A stretch of DNA of 64,000 nt from Microbispora amethystogenes (GTDB lineage Bacteria > Actinomycetota > Actinomycetes > Streptosporangiales > Streptosporangiaceae): contig NZ_BOOB01000053.1 in assembly GCF_016863015.1 (NCBI RefSeq), positions 41,231-105,230 of the forward strand, read 5' to 3'. The notes below the pieces were generated by a model that was not told the DNA's origin, searched no databases, and was given only the letters and a program-made list of their open reading frames with translations. Position numbers and translations under genes: made by a program. Positions 53,310 to 62,027 of the stretch are shown here, in pieces. Position 1 is the first letter of the stretch, and each line of letters opens with the position of its first letter.

Positions 53310-55016
53310 ATGCGAAGATTCTTTGCCGGATTCCCGGCGGGACTGACCGTCGTCGCCCTGCTCCTGACGGCGTGCGGCGCCGGGCCGAGCCGGCCGGCGC
53401 GTACGCCCGAGGCGTCCGCGTGCGACCCCGCGCTCGGCCGCGCGTTCGGGGCGTGGGCGAAGGCGGGGTTCAGCGGGTCGGTCGCGATACTCAGGGACGG
53501 CGCGTTCGAGTGCCGCGCCGCGTACGGCATGGCCGACACCGGCGCCCACCGGCCGAACACGCCCGGCACGGTGTTCAGCATCGGCTCGGTGACCAAGGCG
53601 GTCACCGCGGCCGCGATCCTCCGGCTCGCCGACGAGGGGAGGCTGTCGCTCGACGACCGGGTGGGCGCGATCCTGCCGCGGTTGCGCGGCCCGGTGGCCG
53701 ACGCGACGATCAGGCAGCTTCTGCTGCACACCAGCGGCCTCAACGGGACCCACGGCGGCGACTACGAGCCGCTGTCGCCGGACGCGGCGCTGGCCGCGAT
53801 CGGCAGGTTAAGGCTCGCCTTCCCGCCGGGCACCGGGTACGTCTACTCCAACGCCGGATACACCCTGCTGGCCCTCGTCGTCGAACGCCTGTCGGGCCGC
53901 GGCTACCGGGACTACGTGACCTCCACCGTCCTGCGGCTTCCCGGCGGGCGTACGGCGGGCGGCTTCTGGGACGGGAGCCCGGCCGCGCCCGGCCCGAGAG
54001 CGGTCGGCTACCTCGACGACGGGAAGCCGGGCCATCGGGGCGGCTTCGCCGGTCCCTACTGGGGCGTGGAGGGCAACGGCGGGCTGGCGATGACCGTGCC
54101 CGACCTGGCGGAGTGGACGTACGCGCTGTTCACCGGCCGGGTGGTCACGCCCGCGTCGGCCGAGGTCATCGCCCGCGCGGGGTGGCCGCGCGGGGACGGC
54201 AGGTCGGAGACGCCCGGCTGGGTCGCCTTCGACCGGTCGGTCTACGGCGAGCGGTTCCTGAGCACCGCCGGCGGCGGTGGCGACGTCGGCCACAACGCGG
54301 TCGTCGCCTGGGTCCCGGCCCAGCGGCGCGTGGTCGCCATCGCGTCGAACACCGCGGCGCTCTCGGCCGAGGCGCTGCTGCGGGCGGTGGGACCCGCGCT
54401 GCTGGCCGGACGCCCGCTGCCCGCGCCCAGCGCTTCCGGCCCTGCCGCCACTCCTGCCCGTGGCGGGGATCTCGCGGCTATGGTCGGGACGTACCGGCTG
54501 GAGAGGGGAGGCGAGTTCCAGGTGTCCGCCGAAGGGGGCAGGCTGACCGTCTTCGCGACCGGGGCGAGCGCGGTCCGCGCGCTGGCCCCGCCCGGGGCGG
54601 AGGTCACGGAGGCGGCGCTGCGCGCGCACGAACAGCGGGTGCTGGCGCTGCTGAACGGCCAGACCCAGGAGGGCCGCAGGGAACGGGCCTCGCTCGAAAA
54701 GGTCTTCGGCGCGGTGTCGGGCCTCACGCTCGCCGGCACGGTCGCGAAGGGCGCCGACACCCGCACGTACGTCACGCTCACCACCGGCAAGGGCCCGGTG
54801 CTCGCCTGGTACGCGGTCAACGAGGAGGGCGGGGTGATGGCCGCCCAGATCCCGGCGAAGCCGCCGGCGTTGACGCTCGTGCCGTCGGGCGGCGCCGGGC
54901 GGTTCCGCCCGGACGATCCCACCGGCGCCGGCCCCCGTGTGGAGGTCGCGTTCGAGGGCCGCCGCATGACCGTCACGGGCGCACCGGGCGCCGTCACCGC
55001 CGAGCGGTCCGGCTGA
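53310..55016 (+). CDS. Secreted serine hydrolase of the beta-lactamase/penicillin-binding superfamily
   Basis: 568 residues, lipoprotein signal (LLLTACGAG, cleaved at the Cys). Catalytic SxxK is SVTK in TVFSIGSVTKAVTAAAI and the YxN motif is YSNAGYTLLA; together these fit class C-like serine hydrolases and LACTB/EstB-type peptidases. A long C-terminal domain (about residue 380 on) with beta-strand-rich repeats is separate. The two-component genes follow only six bases later, so this is likely a regulated cell-envelope hydrolase rather than a resistance determinant. Confidence 0.87.
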   Translation: MRRFFAGFPAGLTVVALLLTACGAGPSRPARTPEASACDPALGRAFGAWAKAGFSGSVAILRDGAFECRAAYGMADTGAHRPNTPGTVFSIGSVTKAVTAAAILRLADEGRLSLDDRVGAILPRLRGPVADATIRQLLLHTSGLNGTHGGDYEPLSPDAALAAIGRLRLAFPPGTGYVYSNAGYTLLALVVERLSGRGYRDYVTSTVLRLPGGRTAGGFWDGSPAAPGPRAVGYLDDGKPGHRGGFAGPYWGVEGNGGLAMTVPDLAEWTYALFTGRVVTPASAEVIARAGWPRGDGRSETPGWVAFDRSVYGERFLSTAGGGGDVGHNAVVAWVPAQRRVVAIASNTAALSAEALLRAVGPALLAGRPLPAPSASGPAATPARGGDLAAMVGTYRLERGGEFQVSAEGGRLTVFATGASAVRALAPPGAEVTEAALRAHEQRVLALLNGQTQEGRRERASLEKVFGAVSGLTLAGTVAKGADTRTYVTLTTGKGPVLAWYAVNEEGGVMAAQIPAKPPALTLVPSGGAGRFRPDDPTGAGPRVEVAFEGRRMTVTGAPGAVTAERSG

Positions 55017-55022
55017 CCCGCC

Positions 55023-55691
55023 GTGCGCGTGCTCCTCGTCGAAGACGACCCCGAGCTGTCGGAACTGGTCGCGCTCGGCCTGCGCAACGAGTCGTACGCC
55101 GTGGACGTGGCGGCGACGTACCTCGAGGCCGAGGAGTCGCTGCGGGTCACCTCCTACGACGTGGCCTGCCTGGATCTGGGCCTGCCCGACGGCGACGGCC
55201 TGGACCTGCTGCGCCGGCTCGGCGGCGACGCGCACCTGCGCCGCCCCCGGCGCACGCTCGTCGTCACCGCCCGCGACGCCGTCGGCGACCGCGTCGCGGG
55301 GCTGGACGCGGGCGCCGACGACTACCTGGTCAAGCCGTTCCACTTCGCCGAGCTGGTGGCCCGGCTGCGGGCGCTGGGCCGCCGCGGCGACCAGCACGGC
55401 ACGCTGCTGCGGGTGGGCGACCTGGAACTCGACCCGGCCACCCACCGGGCCTGGCGGGCGGGCTCCGAGCTGGAGCTGACGTCGCGCGAGTTCTCCCTGT
55501 TGCGCTACTTCATGCACCATCCCGGCCGGGTGCTGTCGGCCGAGGACCTGCTGGAGCACGTGTGGGACGCCAACGCCAACCCCTTCACCACCTCGGTGCG
55601 GGTGATCCTCAGCCGGCTGCGCAGGAAGCTCGGCGACCCGCCCGTCATCACCACCGTCACCGCGGCCGGTTACCGCCTGGAGGGGCCGTGA
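55023..55691 (+). CDS. OmpR-family response regulator
   Basis: 222 residues from the GTG at 55023. Receiver with phosphoacceptor Asp in VACLDLGLPDGDGL and the KPF motif; the C-terminal trans_reg_C winged helix begins near residue 130 and ends with TSVRVILSRLRRKLG. Overlaps the kinase start by GTGA. Confidence 0.93.
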   Translation: MRVLLVEDDPELSELVALGLRNESYAVDVAATYLEAEESLRVTSYDVACLDLGLPDGDGLDLLRRLGGDAHLRRPRRTLVVTARDAVGDRVAGLDAGADDYLVKPFHFAELVARLRALGRRGDQHGTLLRVGDLELDPATHRAWRAGSELELTSREFSLLRYFMHHPGRVLSAEDLLEHVWDANANPFTTSVRVILSRLRRKLGDPPVITTVTAAGYRLEGP

Positions 55692-56767
55692 GGCGGCAGT
55701 GGCAGTGGCGCTCGCTGCGCGTCCGGCTGGCCGTGCTCGCCTTCCTGGGGTTCTACGTGCCGCCGCTGCTGCTGTTCGGCGTGGTGCTGCTGACCGACAC
55801 CGAGACGACCGCGCAGGCGCTCAACGGGGCCGAGCACGTGCGCAGCGCCTCGGCGCATCGCTCCCCGTGGGTCTCCTGGACCATCCTCGCGCTCGCCCCG
55901 GCCGCCGCCGCGGCGGCCTGGTGGTGGGCGGGACGGGCCGTCGCGCCGATCAACCGGATCCGCGCCGTGGCCGGGGACATCGGCGGCACCGATCTGAGCC
56001 GCCGGATCGGGCTCGGCCGCGGTCCGCTGGAGGTGGTGGCGCTGGCCGCCGAGTTCGACGCGATGCTGGACCGGCTCGCGGCGGCCGCGACGACCCAGCG
56101 GCGGCTGCTGGAGGAGACGAGCCACGAGCTGCGCAGCCCGCTGTCGGTGCTGATGGCCAACGCGGAGGTCCTGCTCGCCCACCCCGAGCCCACCCTTGAG
56201 GTCTACCGCGACGGCCTGCGCCGCTCGGGGAGCGTGGCCGGGCGGTTGCGGGCGACCGTCGACGACCTGCTGACCGAGGCCCGCGGACGCGCCCGTACGC
56301 TCGACCGCCGCCCGGGCGACCTCATGGAGGTGGCGCGTGACGTGCTCCGGCACGCCGAGGTGCTGGCCGCCGGAAAGCGGATGACGCTTCGTCTGGAGGG
56401 CCCGGCGGAGGCCATGTGCCCGGTCGACGAGGCCACGGTGACCCGCGCCCTCGCCAACCTCGTCGACAACGCCGTGCGCTACGGCCCGGAGGGCACGCCC
56501 GTGACCGTGGAGATCGGCCTCACCCCCGGCCTGGCCGTGGTCACGGTCGCCGACCGGGGGGCGGGCATCCCCGAAGAGGAGCGGGAGCGCGTGTTCGAGC
56601 GGTTCTGGCGCGGCCACGGCGACGTGCCCGGCACCGGCCTCGGCCTGCCCATCGCCCGGCAGATCGCCCGGGCGCACGGCGGCGACCTCACCGTCACGTC
56701 CGGCGCTCCGTCTGGCTGTGTCTTCCGCCTCACCCTGCGCCGGCCGCGCGGCCAGACGAATCGGTGA
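55688..56767 (+). CDS. Sensor histidine kinase
   Basis: 359 residues from the GTG at 55688. Two transmembrane segments (about residues 14-35 and 60-82) flank a short outer loop. HAMP-like stretch, then H box EETSHELRSPLSVLMANAE, N box LANLVDNAVRYG, and G boxes VADRGAGIPEEERERVFERFWRG and GTGLGLPIARQIARAHGG. It pairs with the upstream regulator and presumably senses an envelope signal. Confidence 0.93.
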   Translation: MRRQWQWRSLRVRLAVLAFLGFYVPPLLLFGVVLLTDTETTAQALNGAEHVRSASAHRSPWVSWTILALAPAAAAAAWWWAGRAVAPINRIRAVAGDIGGTDLSRRIGLGRGPLEVVALAAEFDAMLDRLAAAATTQRRLLEETSHELRSPLSVLMANAEVLLAHPEPTLEVYRDGLRRSGSVAGRLRATVDDLLTEARGRARTLDRRPGDLMEVARDVLRHAEVLAAGKRMTLRLEGPAEAMCPVDEATVTRALANLVDNAVRYGPEGTPVTVEIGLTPGLAVVTVADRGAGIPEEERERVFERFWRGHGDVPGTGLGLPIARQIARAHGGDLTVTSGAPSGCVFRLTLRRPRGQTNR

Positions 56768-56794
56768 GTCCGGGCGGTGTGTCAGGCCGTGATG

Positions 56795-57688
56795 TCAGGC
56801 GGCGAGGCGGCCCTGGCCGGCGGTGAGCCAGCGGAGGGGGTTGTCGTGGGTGACGAGACGCAGGGTGCCGTCGTCCACCCCGGCGGCCCGCAGGGCCGGC
56901 ACGACCGAGGAGAACAGCCGGCCGTACCCCTGCCCGCCGTAGCCGGCCAGGTGCTCGCGCAGCCGTACGCCGCTGCTGACCAGGATGCGCTCGGCGTGAC
57001 CGGCGTCGAGGAGGGTGAGCACGTCGTCCGCGCAGGAGACGCTCACGTACGCGCCGGTCTCGGCGATCTTGCGCTGGGCCGGCGTGTCGGCGCCCGGGGC
57101 GCTGAGCCGCTGGGCGGGCACGTTCTGGGAGAGCAGCAGTTCCAGCAGTTCGAGCCCGCCCGCGGCCACCGGGAGGTCGGTGCGCAGCGAGGCGCGGGCG
57201 GCGGCGGTGACCGCCCGCTCCTCGGCGGGGGTGGGCGTCTCACCCCACGACGCGGCGACGATGACGCCCGGCCGGGCGCCGGTCCCGTCCAGCCCGGCGC
57301 CGATCTCGTGGAGGAGGTCGGCGGTCAGGTCGTCGACGCCGTACCGGGTGATCGCCGCGCCGGCGAACGGCTGGGGGGCGAAGCCGGTGGCGGCGACGAT
57401 CGGGACCCGCGCGGCCATGGAGATCCGGGCGAGGGACGCGGGGTCGCGGGCCATGCCGATGCAGCTGTGCTCGACGACGAGACCCAGCGCCTCGCCCCTG
57501 CCGAGGTCCTTGAACTCGGCCAGCACATATCGCTCCTCGTCCAGCCACCGGCAGGGATCGGAGTCCACGCCGATCCCCCAGCGGGTGTCGGTGCGCAGGT
57601 GCTCGTGGGGGAGCACCGGCCCGTCGATCTCGGAGACGGGAAGGGCGCCGGTGACGGTCTGGATGCGGGGGAAATATGCGCCGGACAT
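56795..57688 (-). CDS. Phosphotriesterase-like amidohydrolase homologue with missing metal ligands
   Basis: 297 residues, the usual length of the PTE/PTER family. The first metal motif HEHL is kept (LPHEHLRTD near residue 27). The site of the carboxylated Lys (usually VIKIGTS-like) reads GVIVAASWGET, the HTE-type His site reads PVAAGGLELLE, the GH(V/I)DR site reads LSAPGADT, and the late SxD site reads ILVSSGVRLREHLAGYGGQGYG. The framework around them is clearly PTE. Loss of the Lys, both later His and the Asp suggests a protein without the classical binuclear hydrolase chemistry. The start has no ribosome binding site. Confidence 0.7.
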   Translation of the reverse strand: MSGAYFPRIQTVTGALPVSEIDGPVLPHEHLRTDTRWGIGVDSDPCRWLDEERYVLAEFKDLGRGEALGLVVEHSCIGMARDPASLARISMAARVPIVAATGFAPQPFAGAAITRYGVDDLTADLLHEIGAGLDGTGARPGVIVAASWGETPTPAEERAVTAAARASLRTDLPVAAGGLELLELLLSQNVPAQRLSAPGADTPAQRKIAETGAYVSVSCADDVLTLLDAGHAERILVSSGVRLREHLAGYGGQGYGRLFSSVVPALRAAGVDDGTLRLVTHDNPLRWLTAGQGRLAA

Positions 57689-57760
57689 GAACGGACATTA
57701 ACTCATTTTTTGTCAAAACCCTTCGGGATCATCAGATTCTTTACCTCTCTTAAGGTTTGG
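57689..57760 (-). promoter_or_regulatory. AT-rich promoter-like segment upstream of the PTE-like gene
   Basis: This 72-base gap between the SDR stop and PTE-like start is strikingly AT-rich for the window and contains TTGACA on the minus strand (57711-57716). The -35/-10 arrangement relative to the start is not clear, so the exact promoter is uncertain, but the gene probably has its own promoter rather than sharing the SDR transcript. Confidence 0.5.
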
Positions 57761-58486
57761 TCAGCTCATCGTCCGGCCGCCGTTGACGGCGAGGCGCTGC
57801 CCGGTGACGAACCGCGCGCCGGGCGAGGCCAGGAAGGCCACCGCCTCGGCGATGTCGAGCGGCACGCCCATGTGACCCAGCGGCACGTCGCGCAGATAAC
57901 CGGTGTAGTCCTCGGGCGGCACGTCCGCGTGGCGCTCCACCGGGATCCAGCCGGGCTCGACCGTGTTGACGGTGATCCCGTACGGCCCCAGCTCCCGCGC
58001 CCACGACCGGGTGAGCCCGTGCATCGCGGCCTTGGCCGAGACGTAGTGCCCGAACTCGGCGTTGCCGAGATCGGAGACCTCGCTGCCCACGTTGACGATC
58101 CGGCCCGAGCCGGCCTCGCGCATGCCGGGCAGCACGGCCTGCAGGAGCAGCAGGGGGGCCTTGACGAAGAAGCGGAGCTGGCCGAGGTGGTCGTCCCAGG
58201 TCTGCTTCTCCACCGGCATCATCGGCTGCGGGCCGGTGGCGTTGTTCACCACCACGTCGACCCGCCCGAGCTCGGCCACGCCCTCCCGTACGGACCGCTC
58301 GTCGGTGACGTCGAACCGGGCAGGGGTCGCCGAGCCGCCGGCGGCGGCGATGCGGTCGGCGACGGCGGAGGCTCCGGCGGTGTCGTTGGCGTAGTTGACG
58401 GCGACGTGCCAGCCGTCGGCGGCGAGCCGTTCCGCGATGACGGCGCCGAGCCCTCGCGAGGCGCCGGTGACAAGTGCGATTCCCAT
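57761..58486 (-). CDS. Short-chain dehydrogenase/reductase
   Basis: 241 residues from the ATG at 58484-58486; an ATG six codons earlier would add MIGTVP. Cofactor motif TGASRGLGA at the N terminus and VVNNATG; the catalytic Tyr-Lys is in FGHYVSAKAAMHGL with Ser in NVGSEVSDL; PGW follows as the usual PG segment. A classical FabG-like SDR. Substrate unknown. The next gene downstream on the same strand is the PTE-like gene. Confidence 0.88.
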   Translation of the reverse strand: MGIALVTGASRGLGAVIAERLAADGWHVAVNYANDTAGASAVADRIAAAGGSATPARFDVTDERSVREGVAELGRVDVVVNNATGPQPMMPVEKQTWDDHLGQLRFFVKAPLLLLQAVLPGMREAGSGRIVNVGSEVSDLGNAEFGHYVSAKAAMHGLTRSWARELGPYGITVNTVEPGWIPVERHADVPPEDYTGYLRDVPLGHMGVPLDIAEAVAFLASPGARFVTGQRLAVNGGRTMS

Positions 58487-58530
58487 GGGAACCGTGCCTA
58501 TCACACGATCTCACGGGCATGATGGGGCGC

Positions 58531-58989
58531 ATGGATCAGATCGCCGCACTGGTCGACCGCGCCGAGATCGTGGACGTGGTGACCGCAGTCTTCGACACCG
58601 TCGACGCAAAGAACTGGCCGGTGTGCCGGGAACTGTTCGACGACGAGGTGGACGCCGACTTCACCAGCCTGAACGGCGGGGAGCCGGCCCGGATCACCGC
58701 CGACGCCCTCGTGGACGGCTGGCGTACCGGCCTGCACGCCCGCAAGCAGAGCTTCCACACCGTGAGCAACTTCGCGGTGACCGTGGACGGCGCCGAGGCG
58801 CACGTGACCGCGAAGGGCTACGCCTACAACGTGCTCGACGAGGGGCTCGGCGGCGGCCTGTGGGAGGTGTGGGGCGTCTACCGGCTCGGGCTCGTACGGC
58901 AGGCCGAGGGCTGGAAGGTCACGGCCCTGACGTTCGACGCCTGGCACACCCGGGGCGACGAGGCGGTGCGCGCCCACACGATGGACTGA
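58531..58989 (+). CDS. SnoaL/NTF2-like protein
   Basis: 152 residues from the ATG at 58531; earlier in-frame ATGs at 58516/58519 are possible. The fold pattern (N-terminal helix with DRAEIVDVVTAVFDTVDAKNW, FDDEVDADFTSLNGGE, VSNFAVTVDGAEAHVTAKG, WEVWGVYRLGLVRQAEGWKV) is the SnoaL-like polyketide cyclase/dehydratase group. Many members have no enzymatic activity. Divergent from the SDR and convergent with the TetR gene. Confidence 0.85.
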   Translation: MDQIAALVDRAEIVDVVTAVFDTVDAKNWPVCRELFDDEVDADFTSLNGGEPARITADALVDGWRTGLHARKQSFHTVSNFAVTVDGAEAHVTAKGYAYNVLDEGLGGGLWEVWGVYRLGLVRQAEGWKVTALTFDAWHTRGDEAVRAHTMD

Positions 58990-59067
58990 AATCCAGCGAC
59001 AGTCCGGGATCGCGGTCGCGATCCGGACGGGCAGGGTGTGCCGGCTGAACTCTCCTGCTGAACCCCG

Positions 59068-59132
59068 CCTGAACCCCGCGCCTGAACCCCGCGCCTGAAC
59101 CCCGCGCCTGAACCCCGCGCCTGAAACCCGCG
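59068..59132. repeat. Five 13-bp tandem repeats
   Basis: CCTGAACCCCGCG at 59068, 59081, 59094 and 59107, all exact, then a copy with one change at 59120-59132; a diverged partial copy precedes. It fills the gap after the SnoaL gene and runs directly into the terminator hairpin. Confidence 0.95.
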
Positions 59133-59163
59133 GCCTCGCCCGGCGCACGCCGGGCGAGGCCGC
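59130..59163. terminator. Perfect 16-bp hairpin, bidirectional terminator
   Basis: Left arm 59130-59145, right arm 59148-59163, two-base loop, no mismatch. It sits between the convergent SnoaL and TetR genes and should end transcription from both sides. Confidence 0.8.
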
Positions 59164-59212
59164 GGCCGTCGGGGGCGAAATAAGCCGTTGTCGTGTATCG
59201 GGGGTCCGTGCC

Positions 59213-59950
59213 TCAGCCGGGGGAGGCGCGGCCGGTCAGGAGCCTGTCCAGCCCGTCCAGCAGACAGCGGAGCCCGAACTCCAGGGGCTCGTCCGTGGTC
59301 TGGGAGTACCCGCCCCCCTCGATGGCGGCGACCAGGGCCGGAAAACGGTCGCCGTGCCGGCGGAGCCGTTCCCCGAGATCGGCCGACCACTCGTCGACCC
59401 GTAGCCGATCGGCACCCGTGGTGTACTGCGCGACGCTGCGGACGTGCCCGTTCACGAGCAGGAACGCGTCGTGCTGCTCGACCGGCGTGAAACCGGCGTC
59501 CGCGAGTACGGCGAGCGCGGCGTCCAGCCAGCCCAGCTCGTTCGGGCCCATGACGCGATTGCCGCCGGTGGCCGCGAGCAGCCAGGGGTGGCGCACGTAA
59601 AGCCGCAGGCACCGGCGGGCCCATTCCGCCAGCCGGTCGCGCCACCCGCCCGGCACCCCGCCGAGGTCGGGGCGGTCGCCGATCGCGGTGTCGATCATGA
59701 GGGCGACCAGCTCCGCCTTCCCCGGCACGTACCGGTACAGGGACATGGTCGTGAAGCCGAAGGCGGCGGCGATGCGCTGCATGGAGACGGCCGCCAGCCC
59801 TTCGGCGTCGGCGATCTCGACGGCGGTCCCGGTGATCCGGTCGACGGACATGCTCGGCTTCGGGCCCCGGCTGGGCCTGCCGACCGTTCCCCACAGAAGG
59901 TCCATGCCGCGGGCCGGATCGCCGGCGCCCTTGTCACCTTTCGCCGCCAC
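59213..59950 (-). CDS. TetR-family transcriptional regulator
   Basis: 245 residues from the GTG at 59948-59950, preceded (in its reading direction) by AGGAGG. The N-terminal HTH reads VDRITGTAVEIADAEGLAAVSMQRIAAAFGFTTMSLYRYVPGKAEL; the C-terminal domain (GGWRDRLAEWARRCLRLYVRHPWLL) resembles TetR_C. A longer open frame would extend over the operator region and is rejected. Divergent from an SDR gene, which is its likely target. Confidence 0.9.
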   Translation of the reverse strand: MAAKGDKGAGDPARGMDLLWGTVGRPSRGPKPSMSVDRITGTAVEIADAEGLAAVSMQRIAAAFGFTTMSLYRYVPGKAELVALMIDTAIGDRPDLGGVPGGWRDRLAEWARRCLRLYVRHPWLLAATGGNRVMGPNELGWLDAALAVLADAGFTPVEQHDAFLLVNGHVRSVAQYTTGADRLRVDEWSADLGERLRRHGDRFPALVAAIEGGGYSQTTDEPLEFGLRCLLDGLDRLLTGRASPG

Positions 59951-59985
59951 CGGCCCTCCTGGTTCTCCTTGCGCCCGTGCCAAGA

Positions 59986-60010
59986 ACTGTATATAACATA
60001 GACAAACAGT
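59986..60010. promoter_or_regulatory. TetR-type operator candidate
   Basis: ACTGT (59986-59990) and ACAGT (60006-60010) form an inverted repeat around an AT-rich 15-base centre that includes a TATATAACATA run. It lies between the divergent TetR and SDR genes and could cover both promoters. Confidence 0.5.
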
Positions 60011-60065
60011 GTGCGGCATAAACAATTGGCTGCGTGCCGCCGCATGAGCAGAGGAGCTGGGCGTG

Positions 60066-60833
60066 ATGAGCAAGCTGGCGGGTAGGACGGCGCTGGTCAC
60101 CGGTGGTTCGCGGGGCATCGGCCGGGCGATCGCCCAGCGCCTGGCGGCGGACGGCGCGTACGTCGCCGTGCACTACGGGCGTGACGAGTCCGCGGCCACG
60201 GAGACGGTCGCCGAGATCGAGCGGGAGGGCGGTCGCGCCTTCGCCGTCCGGGCGGAGCTCGGCGTGGCCGGCGACGTCGACACGCTGTTCGCCGGGCTGG
60301 AGGAGGGCCTGGCCGGGAGGTCGCTGGACATCCTGGTCAACAACGCGGGCGGCACGATGGGCATGGGCTCGATCGACCGGACGACCCCCGAGGAGTTCGA
60401 CCGGCTGATCGCGCTCAACATGCGCGCGCCGTTCTTCATCATCCAGCGGGCGCTGCCCCTGCTGAGCGACGGCGGACGCGTCATCAACATCTCGTCCGCC
60501 GACACGCGCATCGCCATCACCCACGAACTCGCCTACTCCATGGCCAAGGGCGCGATCAACGTGCTCGGCCGGACGCTGGCCCACGCGCTGGGCGAACGAG
60601 GGATCACCGTCAACACGGTGGCGCCCGGCGTGACCGACACCGAGGCGAACGCCTGGATCCACTCCAGCCCGGAGTTCGAGGCGCTCACCGCGGCGGCCTC
60701 CGCGCTCAACCGCATCGGCCGGCCGTCCGACATCGCCGACATCGTGGCCTTCCTCGCCTCCGACGACGCCCGCTGGATCACCGGCGACCTCATCGACGCC
60801 ACCGGCGGCACGTTCCTCGGCCCCCGCCTGTGA
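60066..60833 (+). CDS. Short-chain dehydrogenase/reductase (FabG-like)
   Basis: 255 residues from the ATG at 60066; a GTG one codon earlier is equally possible with the GAGGAG site upstream. Motifs: TGGSRGIGRAIAQRLA, ILVNNAGGTMGMG, the catalytic Ser in VINISSAD, Tyr-Lys in AYSMAKGAINVL, and PG in NTVAPGVTDTEAN. It is probably the target of the divergent TetR regulator; substrate unknown. Confidence 0.9.
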   Translation: MSKLAGRTALVTGGSRGIGRAIAQRLAADGAYVAVHYGRDESAATETVAEIEREGGRAFAVRAELGVAGDVDTLFAGLEEGLAGRSLDILVNNAGGTMGMGSIDRTTPEEFDRLIALNMRAPFFIIQRALPLLSDGGRVINISSADTRIAITHELAYSMAKGAINVLGRTLAHALGERGITVNTVAPGVTDTEANAWIHSSPEFEALTAAASALNRIGRPSDIADIVAFLASDDARWITGDLIDATGGTFLGPRL

Positions 60834-60858
60834 CCACCCGCACGGGCCCGGGCGTCAC

Positions 60859-61500
60859 TCAACCGGTGACCGCAGGGGCCTCCGTGTGCAGCCGCCGCAG
60901 GACCCGGCGGAACGCCCAGACGGACGCGAGGAAGGCGATCCCGGTGATGACCGCCACGGCGGTCGTCCGGACCAGCAGGTAGGTGCCGATCGACTGGTGC
61001 AGCAGCAGCCAGATGCTCACGCTGGAGTTGACCAGCAGCACGAACGCCCACAGCAGCGTGATCCGGGCGAAGAACCGCTGGACGCGCTGGTGCCGCAGCA
61101 CGAAGGACGGCAGGTGGATGTAGTCGAGCGTCAGCTTCTCCACGAGGGGGCGGCGCATCCGGACGGACGCCAGCAGCACCATGCTGATCACGATCGTGCC
61201 GAGTTCCGGCTGGATGAAGTAGACCACCGCGCTGCCGCTCCACAGGCCGAGCACCGTCCGTACGGTGATGGCGATGGCGGCGAAGATCATTGTGCCGGGC
61301 ACCGGCTGGCGCCGCACCAGGCGCCACAGCACGCCGAGGTAGACCCAGGAGATCGCGGCCATCAGCGCGCCGCGCAGGCCGAGCACCGCGAGCGCCGCGT
61401 AGAACACGGCGAGAGGGGCCACCACGCCTTCGAGGAGCCGGGGGACCGCCTGTTTGATCAGGGCGGTGAGCCTGGGCATGGCGAAGGGCGTGTGGTTCAT
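60859..61500 (-). CDS. Multi-pass membrane protein, VC0807-like
   Basis: 213 residues from the ATG at 61498-61500. Four to five hydrophobic segments with a charged loop (RMRRPLVEKLTLDYIHLPSFVLRHQRVQRFFAR), resembling VC0807-type or septation-protein-A-like membrane proteins. Weak family assignment. The longer frame upstream is not supported. It is convergent with the SDR and divergent from the LLM remnant. Confidence 0.65.
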   Translation of the reverse strand: MNHTPFAMPRLTALIKQAVPRLLEGVVAPLAVFYAALAVLGLRGALMAAISWVYLGVLWRLVRRQPVPGTMIFAAIAITVRTVLGLWSGSAVVYFIQPELGTIVISMVLLASVRMRRPLVEKLTLDYIHLPSFVLRHQRVQRFFARITLLWAFVLLVNSSVSIWLLLHQSIGTYLLVRTTAVAVITGIAFLASVWAFRRVLRRLHTEAPAVTG

Positions 61501-61781
61501 GACACTCCAACGGGCCGGCGGGGGAGACCGACGCTGTAGTTGGCAAACGCGCCTACCCGGACATCGCGGTCGGAAACGCCCAGGGAAGGTGTTGCATCGG
61601 TGGCTTACCGTACCTGACGGTACGGCCTTGACGGGCCGGAAGCACTGAGCGAGGCGACGTCCGATACCGATGCGGCATGTCATTTGAGAGTCCGCCGAGG
61701 AAACGATTGCGCTGGTCGCCGCTTCGTCGCGCGCCTCGGGCCGCTCTCTCCACGGACGCGGACGCGGGTTACGGTGACGGG

Positions 61782-61961
61782 ATGAATACGGGATTCGGGT
61801 ACTTCGCAACTCATGATGCGGTTCGTCCGGATACGCTCGCGCGTCTCGTGGAGCAGCGCGGCCACGAGGCGCTGCTGTTCACCGAGCACACGCACATCCC
61901 CGTGCCGCCCGGCGGCGAGCCGCCGAAGGACGCGCGGGGCGGCGAACTGCCCCGGCGCTAC
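61782..61961 (+). pseudogene. 5' fragment of an LLM-class flavin/F420-dependent oxidoreductase gene
   Basis: About 60 codons: MNTGFGYFATHDAVRPDTL, FTEHTHIPV and GGELPRRY are typical of the N terminus of F420-dependent LLM oxidoreductases, in which a Trp-His follows the RRY segment. Here the similarity stops at the Tyr codon; the frame continues into IS DNA and ends at 62025-62027. The rest of the gene is not in the window. Confidence 0.8.
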
Positions 61962-61986
61962 CGGATTCGTCCGCAGTGCTCCGGCC

Positions 61987-61990
61987 TTCA
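61987..61990. repeat. Target site duplication TTCA, left copy
   Basis: TTCA directly precedes the left terminal repeat of the inner IS; the same four bases follow the right terminal repeat at 63775-63778. Confidence 0.8.
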
Positions 61991-62016
61991 GGACTCCGTT
62001 GGTAAATCCGCAAATC
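61991..62016. repeat. Left terminal inverted repeat of the IS1182-family element
   Basis: Twenty-six bases beginning GGACTCCGTTGGTAAATCCG; exact reverse complement of 63749-63774. Confidence 0.95.
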
Positions 62017-62027
62017 GGGCTTGGTGA

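Noticed and set aside
53372..56767. A single 1131-codon open frame over the serine hydrolase, regulator and kinase genes
   Set aside because: It is a high-GC frame overlap. The real genes are in the hydrolase frame, the regulator frame and this frame only from 55688.
59068..59132. CRISPR array appearance
   Set aside because: Units are 13 bp in head-to-tail arrangement with no spacers and no cas genes; it is a simple tandem repeat.
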